A stretch of 64,000 bases of DNA, from assembly GCA_964370775.1 (NCBI GenBank), contig CAYJKT010000007.1, forward strand, positions 1 through 64,000, written 5' to 3'. Shown piece by piece: positions 52,862 through 61,468 of this stretch (position 1 is the first letter of the stretch; each line of letters opens with the position of its first letter). Under the pieces are notes generated by a model, which was not told where the DNA came from, did no database searches, and saw nothing but the letters and a program-made list of their open reading frames with translations. This DNA is from SIG603 sp964370775. GTDB lineage: Bacteria > Bacillota > Clostridia > Oscillospirales > Acutalibacteraceae. The translations under genes and the position numbers were made by a program.

Positions 52862-53648
52862 AAACTGCACCTTTTATCTCATCAATAAAAGCTTTATTGT
52901 CATCACTTTTCATTAAAGCTTCGCCAATCAAAAGTGCGTTTGCTCCGTTTTTAATAAGATTAATTCCGTCAGACGGAGTTGCAATTCCACTTTCAGCAAC
53001 ATATATAACATCTTTTGGGATATGCTTTTTAAGTTCACTTGCGTTGTTAAGATTTACAGTGAAATCTTTTAAGTTGCGATTATTCACACCTATAATTCTA
53101 GCCCCACATTTAATTGCTGTTTCAATCTCGTTTTCGTCATGCGTCTCCACAAGTGCAGACATTCCCAAACTGTCGCATATTTTAAGGTAATCTCGTATCT
53201 GTTGTTCGCTCAAAATAGCCACAATCAAAAGCACACAATCAGCACCCATAACTTTGCTCTGGTATATTTGGTATTCATCAACTGTAAAGTCTTTTCTAAG
53301 TAATGGTATGTTAACTGTTTTTCTAACTTTGTTAAAANNNNNNNNNNTTTCATCACTACCTAAAAACCATTTTGGCTCAGTTAAAACAGATATACAAGTA
53401 GCTCCGTTTTGCTCATAACTTTTTGCTACGTCTACAAAAGGAAAGTCCTCAGAAATCACTCCTTTTGACGGAGACGCTTTTTTTACCTCGCATATTAAGC
53501 TAGGAAACTGTGCTTTAAGTGCTTTTTCAAACCTAAAATTAGATTTTTCGAGCGATAATGCCTGCTTAATCATTTCATCTAAACTGATTTGCTCTTTGTC
53601 TTTGGCTACTCTAATTTTTGCATATTCAGCTAGTTTATCTAGTATCAA
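52854..53648 (-). CDS. trpC: Indole-3-glycerol phosphate synthase (contains an assembly gap)
   Basis: TrpC closes the indole ring, releasing CO2 and water. The sequence follows the family: N-terminal ILDKLAEYAKIRV, catalytic lysine in ICEVKKASPSKG near 52-63, PLLRKDFTVDEYQI, ALVETHDENE, IGVNNRNLKDF and the phosphate site VAESGI/LIGEAL. Ten N bases (53338-53347) leave four unknown residues between LGSDE and FNKVRK. The frame is kept, but the loop is about three residues longer than in the usual GS-to-VR segment, so the gap length is probably a placeholder. Overlaps trpF. Confidence 0.9.
   Translation of the reverse strand: MILDKLAEYAKIRVAKDKEQISLDEMIKQALSLEKSNFRFEKALKAQFPSLICEVKKASPSKGVISEDFPFVDVAKSYEQNGATCISVLTEPKWFLGSDEXXXXFNKVRKTVNIPLLRKDFTVDEYQIYQSKVMGADCVLLIVAILSEQQIRDYLKICDSLGMSALVETHDENEIETAIKCGARIIGVNNRNLKDFTVNLNNASELKKHIPKDVIYVAESGIATPSDGINLIKNGANALLIGEALMKSDDNKAFIDEIKGAVYE
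53338..53347. other. Assembly gap (10 N)
   Basis: Ten unresolved bases lie inside trpC. A run of exactly ten is a common scaffold placeholder, so the true length is unknown. Confidence 0.98.
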
Positions 53649-53660
53649 AACCTAACCCCC

Positions 53661-54668
53661 TCAACTGTTGGATAATTCAATAAATTCAGCTAACTTTTCA
53701 GTAGCTTTGCCACTGTCAATAACTTCTTCTATCTCTTTTATTGCGTCTTTTAAGCTGATGTCGTTTCTTGAGATATACAGTGCAGCAGCTGAATTTAAAA
53801 CAACTGCATCACGTTTTGCACCTTTTTCACCGTTTAGAATATCTCGTGTGATTTTAGCGTTGTCACTAGCTTCTCCACCGAGTAAATCAGATTTATCATA
53901 CAGCTTAAAACCTAAGTCTACAGGGTTAATCTCATACGACTTAAACCAACCGTCACGTATTTCACATACTTTTGTAGGTGCAGATATTGATATTTCATCT
54001 AGTCCGTCAGTGCCATACACCACCATACCACTTTTCACACCTAACTTTGTCAAAACCTCTGCTAAAGGCTCTACAAGGCTTTCGTCATACACTCCCATAA
54101 GTTGCATACCAGCACCTAAAGGGTTTGAAAGAGGCCCTAAAATGTTAAAAATAGTACGTATTCCAAGTTCTTTTCTAACTGGTGCAACGTTTTTCATAGC
54201 TCCATGATAAATTGGTGCAAACAAAAAGCAAATTCCAATTTTATTAAGTAATTCCATGCTTTTTTCTGGTGGTATATCAATTTTAACGCCTAAAGCCTCA
54301 AGTACATCGGCTGCACCACATTTGCTAGAAGCAGCCCTATTTCCATGTTTTGCAACTGCTACGCCAACGCTTGCCAAAACAATAGCAGAGGTAGTTGATA
54401 TATTAAATGAGTTAGATTTATCTCCACCTGTTCCAACAATCTCTAGCACATTTTGGTCGTTCAATAGCTTAGTTGCATGACTTCTCATGCTTTTTGCAGA
54501 CGACACAATCTCCTCTATAGTCTCACCTTTCATAGAAAGTGCTGTTAGGTATGAGCCAATTTGAACATCGGTTGTTTTTCCACTCATAATTTCGTCCATA
54601 ACTGAGTACGCCATTTCAGATGTTAAATCTTCTTTATTTGTAAGTTTTAAAATCGCTTCTCTAATCAT
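53661..54668 (-). CDS. trpD: Anthranilate phosphoribosyltransferase
   Basis: TrpD transfers phosphoribose from PRPP to anthranilate. The 335 residues contain the PRPP loop VGTGGDKSNSFNISTTSA near 78-95, the anthranilate-site KHGNRAASSKCGAADVLEALG near 107-127 and the DGLDEISISAPTKV segment near 225-238. It is not fused to trpG. The start overlaps the trpG stop by eight bases; an intact operon order supports the call. Confidence 0.97.
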   Translation of the reverse strand: MIREAILKLTNKEDLTSEMAYSVMDEIMSGKTTDVQIGSYLTALSMKGETIEEIVSSAKSMRSHATKLLNDQNVLEIVGTGGDKSNSFNISTTSAIVLASVGVAVAKHGNRAASSKCGAADVLEALGVKIDIPPEKSMELLNKIGICFLFAPIYHGAMKNVAPVRKELGIRTIFNILGPLSNPLGAGMQLMGVYDESLVEPLAEVLTKLGVKSGMVVYGTDGLDEISISAPTKVCEIRDGWFKSYEINPVDLGFKLYDKSDLLGGEASDNAKITRDILNGEKGAKRDAVVLNSAAALYISRNDISLKDAIKEIEEVIDSGKATEKLAEFIELSNS

Positions 54669-55233
54669 TTTGTACCTCCAAAAAGTTTTTTATAATAATT
54701 GTGCCCTCTGGTGTGAGTATAGACTCTGGGTGGAACTGTACACCGTATATAGGATAAGTTATGTGCTCTACAGCCATGATTTCTCCGTCAGCAGTAGTTG
54801 CTGTTATTTGTATGTCATCAGGTATGGTATCTTCTTTTGCAGCTAAAGAATGATACCTTGCTACTTTGATTTTTTTATCTAAATTAGCAAAAATCTTGCT
54901 GTTTTCTAAGGTAATCTCAGATTGTTTGCCGTGCATTACTTCTTTAGCGTAAGTAATCGTTGCACCGAATGCCTCGCATATTGATTGATGCCCTAAACAC
55001 ACACCAAGCATTGGATATTTTTTGTAAAGCTCTTTGATAACAGCTAAACATACACCAGCGTCTTGTGGTCGCTTAGGCCCTGGGGATAAAATAATATGAC
55101 TAGGTTTTAAACTGTCAATCTCAGCCACTGTAAGTTCATCGTTTTTAATCACTTTTACATCAGGATTAATCTCACCAATCGCTTGATATAAGTTGTAAGA
55201 GAAACTATCGTAATTATCAATTATTAAAATCAT
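54661..55233 (-). CDS. trpG: Anthranilate synthase glutamine amidotransferase subunit
   Basis: TrpG supplies ammonia from glutamine to TrpE. ATG 55233, after GGAGG and within the trpE stop (ATGA overlap), gives 190 residues beginning MILIIDNYDSFSYN. The class I triad is present: cysteine in LGVCLGHQSI near 80, and histidine and glutamate in GVQFHPESIL near 170-179; the oxyanion region is ILSPGPKRP. In Bacillus this subunit is shared with folate synthesis (pabA); whether that holds here is unknown. Confidence 0.95.
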   Translation of the reverse strand: MILIIDNYDSFSYNLYQAIGEINPDVKVIKNDELTVAEIDSLKPSHIILSPGPKRPQDAGVCLAVIKELYKKYPMLGVCLGHQSICEAFGATITYAKEVMHGKQSEITLENSKIFANLDKKIKVARYHSLAAKEDTIPDDIQITATTADGEIMAVEHITYPIYGVQFHPESILTPEGTIIIKNFLEVQND

Positions 55234-56690
55234 TTCGTTTCCTCCAATACTGATACTACAGATTTTGCCTTGTTTATGCATTCTTGATATTCACTAACTG
55301 GGTCGGAGTCAATTACAATTCCAGCACCTGAACGCACAAATATCTTCCCATTTTTCTTGAATGCAAATCTAATAGCAATGCAAGTGTCAATGTTACCACT
55401 AAAATCTAGGTAGCCAACGGCCCCTCCATACACTCCACGTTTTTCGTTCTCTAGCTCGTCGATAATCTCCATTGCTCTAACTTTTGGTGCACCAGATAAT
55501 GTACCAGCTGGCAAAATTGCATCAACTGCATCAAGAGAGTCTTTGTTGCTTTGAACTGTTCCTGTTACGGTAGAGCCTATGTGCATAACAGTTGAAAATC
55601 TTAGTACTTTCATGTATTCTTCTACCTTAACACTTCCAAATTCGCTAATCTTGCCAATGTCGTTTCTGCCTAAATCAACAAGCATGTTGTGCTCTGAGCG
55701 TTCTTTTTCATCTGCTAGTAAAACTCTTTCAAGTTCTAGGTCTTCTTCGTCTGTTTTTCCTCTAGGTTTAGTTCCAGCAAGGGGATAGGTCATTACTTTT
55801 TTATCAACTACTTTTACAAGTGTTTCAGGTGATGCACCAGCCATTTCTATATCATTGCTAGAAAAATAAAACATGTAAGGAGACGGATTTTTCTCTTTAA
55901 GTTTTTTGTAAACATCAATTAGGCTTCCGTGAAAATCAGCAGATAATCTGTTTGATAACACTACTTGGAAAATATCGCCCTCATAGATATATCTTTTTGC
56001 TTTTTCAACCATTTCACAAAATTTATCTTTGCTAAATGTAGCTTTAAAATCTGATAACAACTTAGCTTTATTCTCTGTAACAAGCTCGCCTTTTTCAATA
56101 AGGTTTTTCATTTTCTCTAGCTCTAATATAGCTTTGTTATAGTTTTTTTCTAGCTCATCTGTTTTAATATTCACGGTTAAAATGATTTTTTCTTTTAGGT
56201 TATCCACGGCTATAACTTTATCAAAAAGCATTAAGTCAACATCGTTAAAGTTTTCATCATCATTTGCGTTTAGCTTAAGTTTTGGTACGCTATACTTAAC
56301 AAAATCGTAAGAAAAATAACCAACTAGGCCACCAGTGAACGGTGGTAGTCCGTGAAACTGAGGACTTTTGTATTCGTCAAGAATTTGTCTTATATATTTA
56401 TGAGGAGAACTATTCTCAATCTCTAGCGAGATACCAGATTTTATCTTAATCTGCTTATCTTTTGCGCTAATCTCCAAAGTAGGGTCATAGCCTAAAAAGC
56501 TGTATCTACCCAAATTTTCTCTATCTTCGAGTGATTCCAAAATAAATACATTTTGGCTTACGTTTTTTAGCTTTCTATAAATATCGATAGTCTCAGTTTT
56601 TAAATCGATTTGCATAGTTACAGGAGCTGATTTGTAATCTGAATTTTCGGTTTTCTCTTTAATTTGATTTAAGCTTGGATAAAAGTTCAT
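55230..56690 (-). CDS. trpE: Anthranilate synthase component I
   Basis: TrpE makes anthranilate from chorismate. ATG 56690 is seven bases after GGAGG, so the in-frame ATG 56705, which overlaps the ribosome site, is unlikely; the product is 486 residues. The feedback site appears in the N-terminal LESLEDRENLGRYSFLG, with the leucine-x-x-x-x-serine type element. The chorismate-binding core has SPYMFYF, ASPETLVKV, PLAGTKPRG, DLGRNDIGK and LPAGTLSGAPKVRAMEII. It is the first gene behind the T-box leader. Confidence 0.96.
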   Translation of the reverse strand: MNFYPSLNQIKEKTENSDYKSAPVTMQIDLKTETIDIYRKLKNVSQNVFILESLEDRENLGRYSFLGYDPTLEISAKDKQIKIKSGISLEIENSSPHKYIRQILDEYKSPQFHGLPPFTGGLVGYFSYDFVKYSVPKLKLNANDDENFNDVDLMLFDKVIAVDNLKEKIILTVNIKTDELEKNYNKAILELEKMKNLIEKGELVTENKAKLLSDFKATFSKDKFCEMVEKAKRYIYEGDIFQVVLSNRLSADFHGSLIDVYKKLKEKNPSPYMFYFSSNDIEMAGASPETLVKVVDKKVMTYPLAGTKPRGKTDEEDLELERVLLADEKERSEHNMLVDLGRNDIGKISEFGSVKVEEYMKVLRFSTVMHIGSTVTGTVQSNKDSLDAVDAILPAGTLSGAPKVRAMEIIDELENEKRGVYGGAVGYLDFSGNIDTCIAIRFAFKKNGKIFVRSGAGIVIDSDPVSEYQECINKAKSVVSVLEETK

Positions 56691-56730
56691 ACTTAATTCC
56701 TCCATTGATTTGTAATGTTTCTGTAGAAAA

Positions 56731-57015
56731 CAAAAAGTCCTCGACAGAACTTAATCTGTCAAGGACGAGAATACAATATACCCGTGGTACCACCTTGATT
56801 TATAAGGATAAACCTTATACACTCTGCGAAATACTAACATATTTCCGACTATTTACGCAAGCCAAAACGTCATAGAATACTTAGGGAAACCCTTTTCACT
56901 ATGCCCTCAGCGGTCCATTTAATAAGCAGTAACTACTGGGCTTACACCGACCCCAGCTCTCTGAAAGTTCTTTTCTTATTTTTATCTCCGCTTCAACGGT
57001 TTATTTTATTAAATT
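56731..57015 (-). promoter_or_regulatory. Trp-specific T-box riboswitch leader of the trp operon
   Basis: The roughly 285-nt leader, read on the minus strand, contains the T-box sequence AAGGTGGTACCACGGG (56796-56781) that binds the uncharged tRNA acceptor end. The specifier triplet UGG (56917-56915) is followed by ACCGCTGAGGGC as in stem I of known T-boxes, so it should read tRNA-Trp. The terminator stem pairs 56766-56755 with 56748-56737 (12 bp, one G-U) followed by five T residues. Low charged tRNA-Trp should favour the antiterminator and expression of trpEGDCFBA. This fills the gene-free interval 56691-57067. Confidence 0.93.
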
Positions 57016-57021
57016 ATTTAC

Positions 57022-57050
57022 ATAATAGCATAATAAACTAGTTCTGTCAA
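57022..57050 (-). promoter_or_regulatory. Promoter of the trp operon
   Basis: On the minus strand: consensus TTGACA (57050-57045), 17 bp, TATTAT (57027-57022), just upstream of the T-box leader. The -35 is 18 bases from the stop of the upstream glycosyltransferase gene. Confidence 0.8.
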
Positions 57051-57067
57051 GAACTTTGTAAAAAAAT

Positions 57068-58225
57068 CTATTTTAATTTACTGTTAATCGCTGTTTTCGT
57101 ATAATCTGTCTTGTAATCTTCGTTGAGTTTTTCAGCAAGTGTTATGATATTATCCACACAACCGACTGTGTTATAATCTAAACACGCTTGTTTCATGTCG
57201 GCTAAGATGCTGTCATTTGTTAAAAGAGCAGATATAATGCTTGCAAAATCGTCGTCGCTCTCAAGCTTAATACCCATACCGTTTTTCTCTAAGAAGTTCG
57301 CATTGTCTTCCTCTTGCCCAGGGATTGCATCAAAAACTACCAAAGGTAGATTAGAAGCTAAAGATTCAGATACAGTTAGTCCACCTGGTTTTGTAACAAT
57401 AAAATCAGCTAAATGCATGTATTTTTCAACTTCTGATGTAAAATAAATCAGCTTGGTTTTATGTTTTGAATTTACAACTTCAAGTTGCATAGTTTCAAAT
57501 AAATCCATATTTTTACCAGTGATTACTACTACTTGCATTTCAGTATTTATTCTAGCTAACTGCTTATATAAATCGATAATATGTGTAACTCCAAAAGAGC
57601 CAGCCATAAATAAAATCGTCTTTTTGTTTGGGTCTAAGTTCTCTCTTATTAACAGCTCATGTTTGTCTTGTGATTTATAAAAACTTTCAAAAACAGGTAT
57701 TCCGTAAGGATATACAGTGTCTTTTATCACGTCTAGTTCTACTAAATCATTAACCATATTTTTGCTCGCAACAATGTAAGAGTCCACAAAATCTGCAACC
57801 CACGCTCTGTGAATACCATAGTCTGTCATTATGGATATTAATGGAACGTTAATCTTTTTGCGACCTTTTAAATAAGAAACCATCTCTGTCGCAAATGGGT
57901 GTGTAGACAAAATAACATCAGGTGCGTATTCTTCAATATCTGGAAAAAGTTGATATGACACCATAGAGTTAAAAGCTGGTGCTAATTCAGCAATTGGAGT
58001 GTCTTTATTTGTTTGCACGTACAACCTGCCAAAAAGGGTTGGCATTTTTTTAGCCAAAAACAAATATGCATCACAAATTGTTTCGTCTAACAAAGGACTC
58101 ACAATTTTAAAAACGTCAAATATTTTAATCTCATGTGTAGTGTATTTTTCTACATTTTCTTGTATCGCCTTAGCTGCTCTAATGTGTCCGCCACCAGTAG
58201 CTGCTGTTAAAATTAGTATTTTCAT
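57068..58225 (-). CDS. MGDG-synthase-like glycosyltransferase (UgtP-like)
   Basis: The 385 residues match the family of processive diacylglycerol glycosyltransferases and monogalactosyldiacylglycerol synthases. An N-terminal MGDG_synth domain (LTAATGGGHIRAAKAI, residues 6-21; LSTHPFATEMV, about 105-115) is followed by a GT28-like C-domain with LFMAGSFGVTHI near 209-220 and the sugar-nucleotide site VTKPGGLTVSESLASNLPLV near 286-305. It probably makes membrane glycolipid. GAGGAA precedes the ATG. It is convergent with nothing and lies directly upstream of the trp promoter. Confidence 0.88.
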   Translation of the reverse strand: MKILILTAATGGGHIRAAKAIQENVEKYTTHEIKIFDVFKIVSPLLDETICDAYLFLAKKMPTLFGRLYVQTNKDTPIAELAPAFNSMVSYQLFPDIEEYAPDVILSTHPFATEMVSYLKGRKKINVPLISIMTDYGIHRAWVADFVDSYIVASKNMVNDLVELDVIKDTVYPYGIPVFESFYKSQDKHELLIRENLDPNKKTILFMAGSFGVTHIIDLYKQLARINTEMQVVVITGKNMDLFETMQLEVVNSKHKTKLIYFTSEVEKYMHLADFIVTKPGGLTVSESLASNLPLVVFDAIPGQEEDNANFLEKNGMGIKLESDDDFASIISALLTNDSILADMKQACLDYNTVGCVDNIITLAEKLNEDYKTDYTKTAINSKLK

Positions 58226-58253
58226 TTGTTCGCTTCCTCAGTAAATTTTATTA

Positions 58254-58282
58254 ATTATATAACAATATATGAGATATTTCAA
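58254..58282 (-). promoter_or_regulatory. Promoter for the glycosyltransferase gene
   Basis: On the minus strand: TTGAAA (58282-58277), 17 bp, TATAAT (58259-58254), with the start codon about 28 bases downstream. Confidence 0.58.
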
Positions 58283-58374
58283 TATCATATACGAAAAAAG
58301 ATATCAACTATCAAAAAATATTGTTAACTCATAGAAAATATTTATCGTCTAATAGAAAAATCTTATCAACCTAT

Positions 58375-58403
58375 TTACAAATATACATAAAAAATTGTAT
58401 AAT
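58375..58403 (+). promoter_or_regulatory. Promoter for nadE
   Basis: TTACAA (58375-58380), 17 bp, TATAAT (58398-58403), 30 bases before the ATG. Confidence 0.7.
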
Positions 58404-58433
58404 AGAGTATCTTATGTTAAACGAGGTAGAATA

Positions 58434-60338
58434 ATGGACTACGGATTTTTTAAAGTTGCAGCAGCAACTCCACAAATTGTTTTAGGTAATGTTAAACACA
58501 ATAAAAACCAAATTAAAGAGCAAATAATGAAAGCGCAGTCAGAGAATGTAAAAGCGATTGTTTTTCCTGAATTATCTTTAACTGGTTATTGTTTAGGAGA
58601 TTTATTTTTGGATAACACCCTAATCAAAACTGCTCTATCACAGTTAAATGAACTTATTTTAGAAACAAAAGATGTTCCAGTTTTGTGTGGTGTAGGTGTA
58701 CCTATACGATGGAACTCAAAACTATATAATTGTATAGCAGTTTTTTACATGGGAGAACTATTAGGCTTAGTCCCAAAAAGGAATATCCCAAATTACTCAG
58801 AATTTTATGAGATGAGACACTTTACTCCTTTTGCAGAGAAAACAAAGATTATCGAAATTAACGGCACCCTTGTACCATTTGGTAACGTGCTGATTGATTG
58901 CAGTAATGAAGTGGTTGTGTCTTATGAAGTGTGCGAGGATTTATGGGTAAATAATTCACCATCAAACACATTAGCTTCTATGGGTGCGACTATCATCATG
59001 AACGCATCATGCAGTGATGAGATTATCGGCAAAGCAGGGTATAGAAAAAAATTAATTGAGATACAAAGTGGTAAATTGCTTTGTGGGTATGTTTATGCTG
59101 ACAGTGGATTTGGCGAGAGTACTACTGACATGGTTTTTGCAGGGCACAGATTAATAAGCGAAAATGCGACCACATTAGCCGAGAGTGAACTGTTTACATC
59201 TGGGCTGACAATAGCTGATATAGACAATGATAGATTAGTTCACGAGAGACAAAGAATGAACACTTTTGCTCACGACGAAAACAATGATAAATTTGTTGTT
59301 AATGCAAAAATGGAACATGACAGTAAAAACGTGAACAGAAAAGTTTCAAAAAGACCTTTTGTGCCTAGTGATAAAGATGATTTAGCTGAGAGATGTAAAG
59401 AGATTATCGCTATTCAAAGTGCTGGACTTGTAAAAAGACTTGCTCATATTAATTGTAAAGAGGTAGTAATTGGTTTGTCAGGAGGTTTAGACTCCACACT
59501 TGCTTTGTTAATCACTGTAAAAGCTTTTGATATTTTAGGTTTAGACAGAAAAGGTATATTAGCAGTATCTATGCCGTGTTTTGGCACAACTAACAGAACT
59601 AAAAACAACTCAGAATACTTAGCTAAAGAGCTTGAAGTAACTCACAAAGAGATTAGAATAGAAAAAGCAGTTAAACAGCATTTTGCTGATATTGGGCATG
59701 ATGAAAAAATCACTGATGTAACTTACGAAAACTCACAAGCTCGTGAGAGAACACAAGTTTTAATGGATTTAGCTAATAAAATAGGTGGCATAGTTATAGG
59801 TACAGGTGATTTATCTGAACTAGCTTTAGGTTGGGCAACTTATAACGGCGACCACATGTCTATGTATGCTGTCAATGCGTCCGTTCCAAAAACTTTGGTT
59901 AGGTACTTAGTAAATTACTTTGCACTAGCACTTTCAGAGGGTGCGTCTAAAGTGCTTTTTGATATATTAGACACACCAGTTAGCCCAGAGCTTTTACCTC
60001 CAATAGACGGAGAAATCAGCCAAAAAACTGAGGACTTAGTAGGGCCTTATGAACTACACGACTTTTACTTATATTACATGCTAAGATACGGTTTTTCACC
60101 TGATAAAATCTTCTTTATGGCTTGCAGTGCTTTTGACACAGAATATGACAAAGCGACTATTAAAAAGTGGCTGGTTGTTTTTTATAGAAGATTTTTCACT
60201 CAACAATTTAAGCGTTCTTGCTTGCCTGACGGCCCTAAGGTTGGTAGCGTGAGTGTATCTCCAAGAGGTGACTGGCGTATGCCTAGTGATGCTTCGTATG
60301 CATTGTGGCTAGAAATTGCAGAGGGTATAGAGGTATAA
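58434..60338 (+). CDS. nadE: Glutamine-dependent NAD+ synthetase
   Basis: This enzyme amidates nicotinate adenine dinucleotide to NAD+. ATG 58434 follows a GAGG and gives 634 residues; the longer frame overlaps the promoter. The N-terminal nitrilase-type glutaminase has the E-K-C triad: FPELSLTGYCLG near 45, VPKRNIPNYSEFYEMR near 117, and the cysteine in SYEVCEDLW near 168. The C-terminal PP-loop synthetase has VIGLSGGLDSTLALL near 346 and GTGDLSELALGWATYNGD near 460. Ends one base before the cysteine desulfurase start. Confidence 0.96.
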   Translation: MDYGFFKVAAATPQIVLGNVKHNKNQIKEQIMKAQSENVKAIVFPELSLTGYCLGDLFLDNTLIKTALSQLNELILETKDVPVLCGVGVPIRWNSKLYNCIAVFYMGELLGLVPKRNIPNYSEFYEMRHFTPFAEKTKIIEINGTLVPFGNVLIDCSNEVVVSYEVCEDLWVNNSPSNTLASMGATIIMNASCSDEIIGKAGYRKKLIEIQSGKLLCGYVYADSGFGESTTDMVFAGHRLISENATTLAESELFTSGLTIADIDNDRLVHERQRMNTFAHDENNDKFVVNAKMEHDSKNVNRKVSKRPFVPSDKDDLAERCKEIIAIQSAGLVKRLAHINCKEVVIGLSGGLDSTLALLITVKAFDILGLDRKGILAVSMPCFGTTNRTKNNSEYLAKELEVTHKEIRIEKAVKQHFADIGHDEKITDVTYENSQARERTQVLMDLANKIGGIVIGTGDLSELALGWATYNGDHMSMYAVNASVPKTLVRYLVNYFALALSEGASKVLFDILDTPVSPELLPPIDGEISQKTEDLVGPYELHDFYLYYMLRYGFSPDKIFFMACSAFDTEYDKATIKKWLVVFYRRFFTQQFKRSCLPDGPKVGSVSVSPRGDWRMPSDASYALWLEIAEGIEV

Positions 60339-60339
60339 C

Positions 60340-61446
60340 ATGATATATTTAGATAATGCTTCTACTACAAAAGTAAGCGACAAAAGTGCAGAAAAAGCGC
60401 TATATATAATGAAAGAGTGCTATGGCAATCCGTCATCTCTACATGACTTTGGTTTTAATGCTCAAAAAGAACTCGATAAAGCTAGAGCGTTGAGTGCTAA
60501 AGCTTTGGGAGTAGATAGTAAAAACATTATTTTTACATCAGGAGCTACTGAGTCAAACAACATAGCGATAAATTCAGCAGTAAAATCTTTAACAAGATAT
60601 GGTAAAAAAATTGTGACGTCAACAATAGAGCATCCGTCAGTTTTAGAACCAATAAAAATGTTAGAAAAAGACGGTTTTGAAGTTGTTTATATCAAACCTA
60701 ATGAAAAAGGTGAGATTGATAAGGAAGACGTAATTAACGCGATAGACAAAAACACGATTTTAGTTAGCTTGATGTCAGTTAATAACGAGACTGGTGCAAG
60801 ACTTCCGTTAGAAGTGGTGTTTCAGGCTATAAAAAATGTGGGTAGCCATGCAGTTTTTCATGTGGACAATGTTCAAGGTGTGCACAAAATAAAGCTTGAT
60901 ATAAAAAAGCTTGGTATTAACTTTATGAGCATTAGTGGTCATAAAATTCATGCGCCAAAAGGCGTAGGTTTGCTGTATCATAACGCTAAAGTAGTTCCGT
61001 TGGTTGTCGGTGGTGGTCAAGAGAACGGTATGCGTTCTGGCACTGAAAATCTGCCAGCAATAGTAGCTATGGCAGAGAGTTTGAGCACAAAATTTAAGAT
61101 TAGCAAAATTAATGAGATTGGCGAGTATTTAAAAGAAGCTATAAAAAACACAGAGGGATTAACTTTGAACTCACCTGATAACTCATGTAATCATATAGTT
61201 AACTTTTCGCTAAACACTGTGCGTGGTGAGACGATGATGCACTTTTTAGCTAGAAAAAACATATATATTTCAACAGGGTCTGCGTGCTCTGGCAGTAAAG
61301 GTAGTCACGTTTTAAACGCAATGGGATTTGAACCTAACAGAATTTTAACAGCTGTTAGAGTTAGTATTTCTGAATATAATAGTAAAGAAGATATTGACAA
61401 ATTGATAAATGAGATTATACTAGGACTTAGAAGTATTAAAGGATAA
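60340..61446 (+). CDS. Cysteine desulfurase (NifS/IscS family)
   Basis: A PLP enzyme that moves sulfur from cysteine to an acceptor as a persulfide. The 368 residues contain the N-terminal YLDNASTTKVS, the PLP lysine in SISGHKIHAPKGVGLLY near 197-213, and the mobile active-site cysteine in STGSACSGSKGSH near 307-319. It is directly followed by thiI, so its likely partner is ThiI for 4-thiouridine in tRNA (like NifZ in Bacillus), rather than iron-sulfur assembly. Confidence 0.93.
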   Translation: MIYLDNASTTKVSDKSAEKALYIMKECYGNPSSLHDFGFNAQKELDKARALSAKALGVDSKNIIFTSGATESNNIAINSAVKSLTRYGKKIVTSTIEHPSVLEPIKMLEKDGFEVVYIKPNEKGEIDKEDVINAIDKNTILVSLMSVNNETGARLPLEVVFQAIKNVGSHAVFHVDNVQGVHKIKLDIKKLGINFMSISGHKIHAPKGVGLLYHNAKVVPLVVGGGQENGMRSGTENLPAIVAMAESLSTKFKISKINEIGEYLKEAIKNTEGLTLNSPDNSCNHIVNFSLNTVRGETMMHFLARKNIYISTGSACSGSKGSHVLNAMGFEPNRILTAVRVSISEYNSKEDIDKLINEIILGLRSIKG

Positions 61447-61468
61447 AATCCAAAAACACAGGAAAGGT

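Noticed and set aside
53668..54207. 179-codon frame antisense to trpD
   Set aside because: The opposite strand encodes a complete TrpD; the product has no recognisable features.
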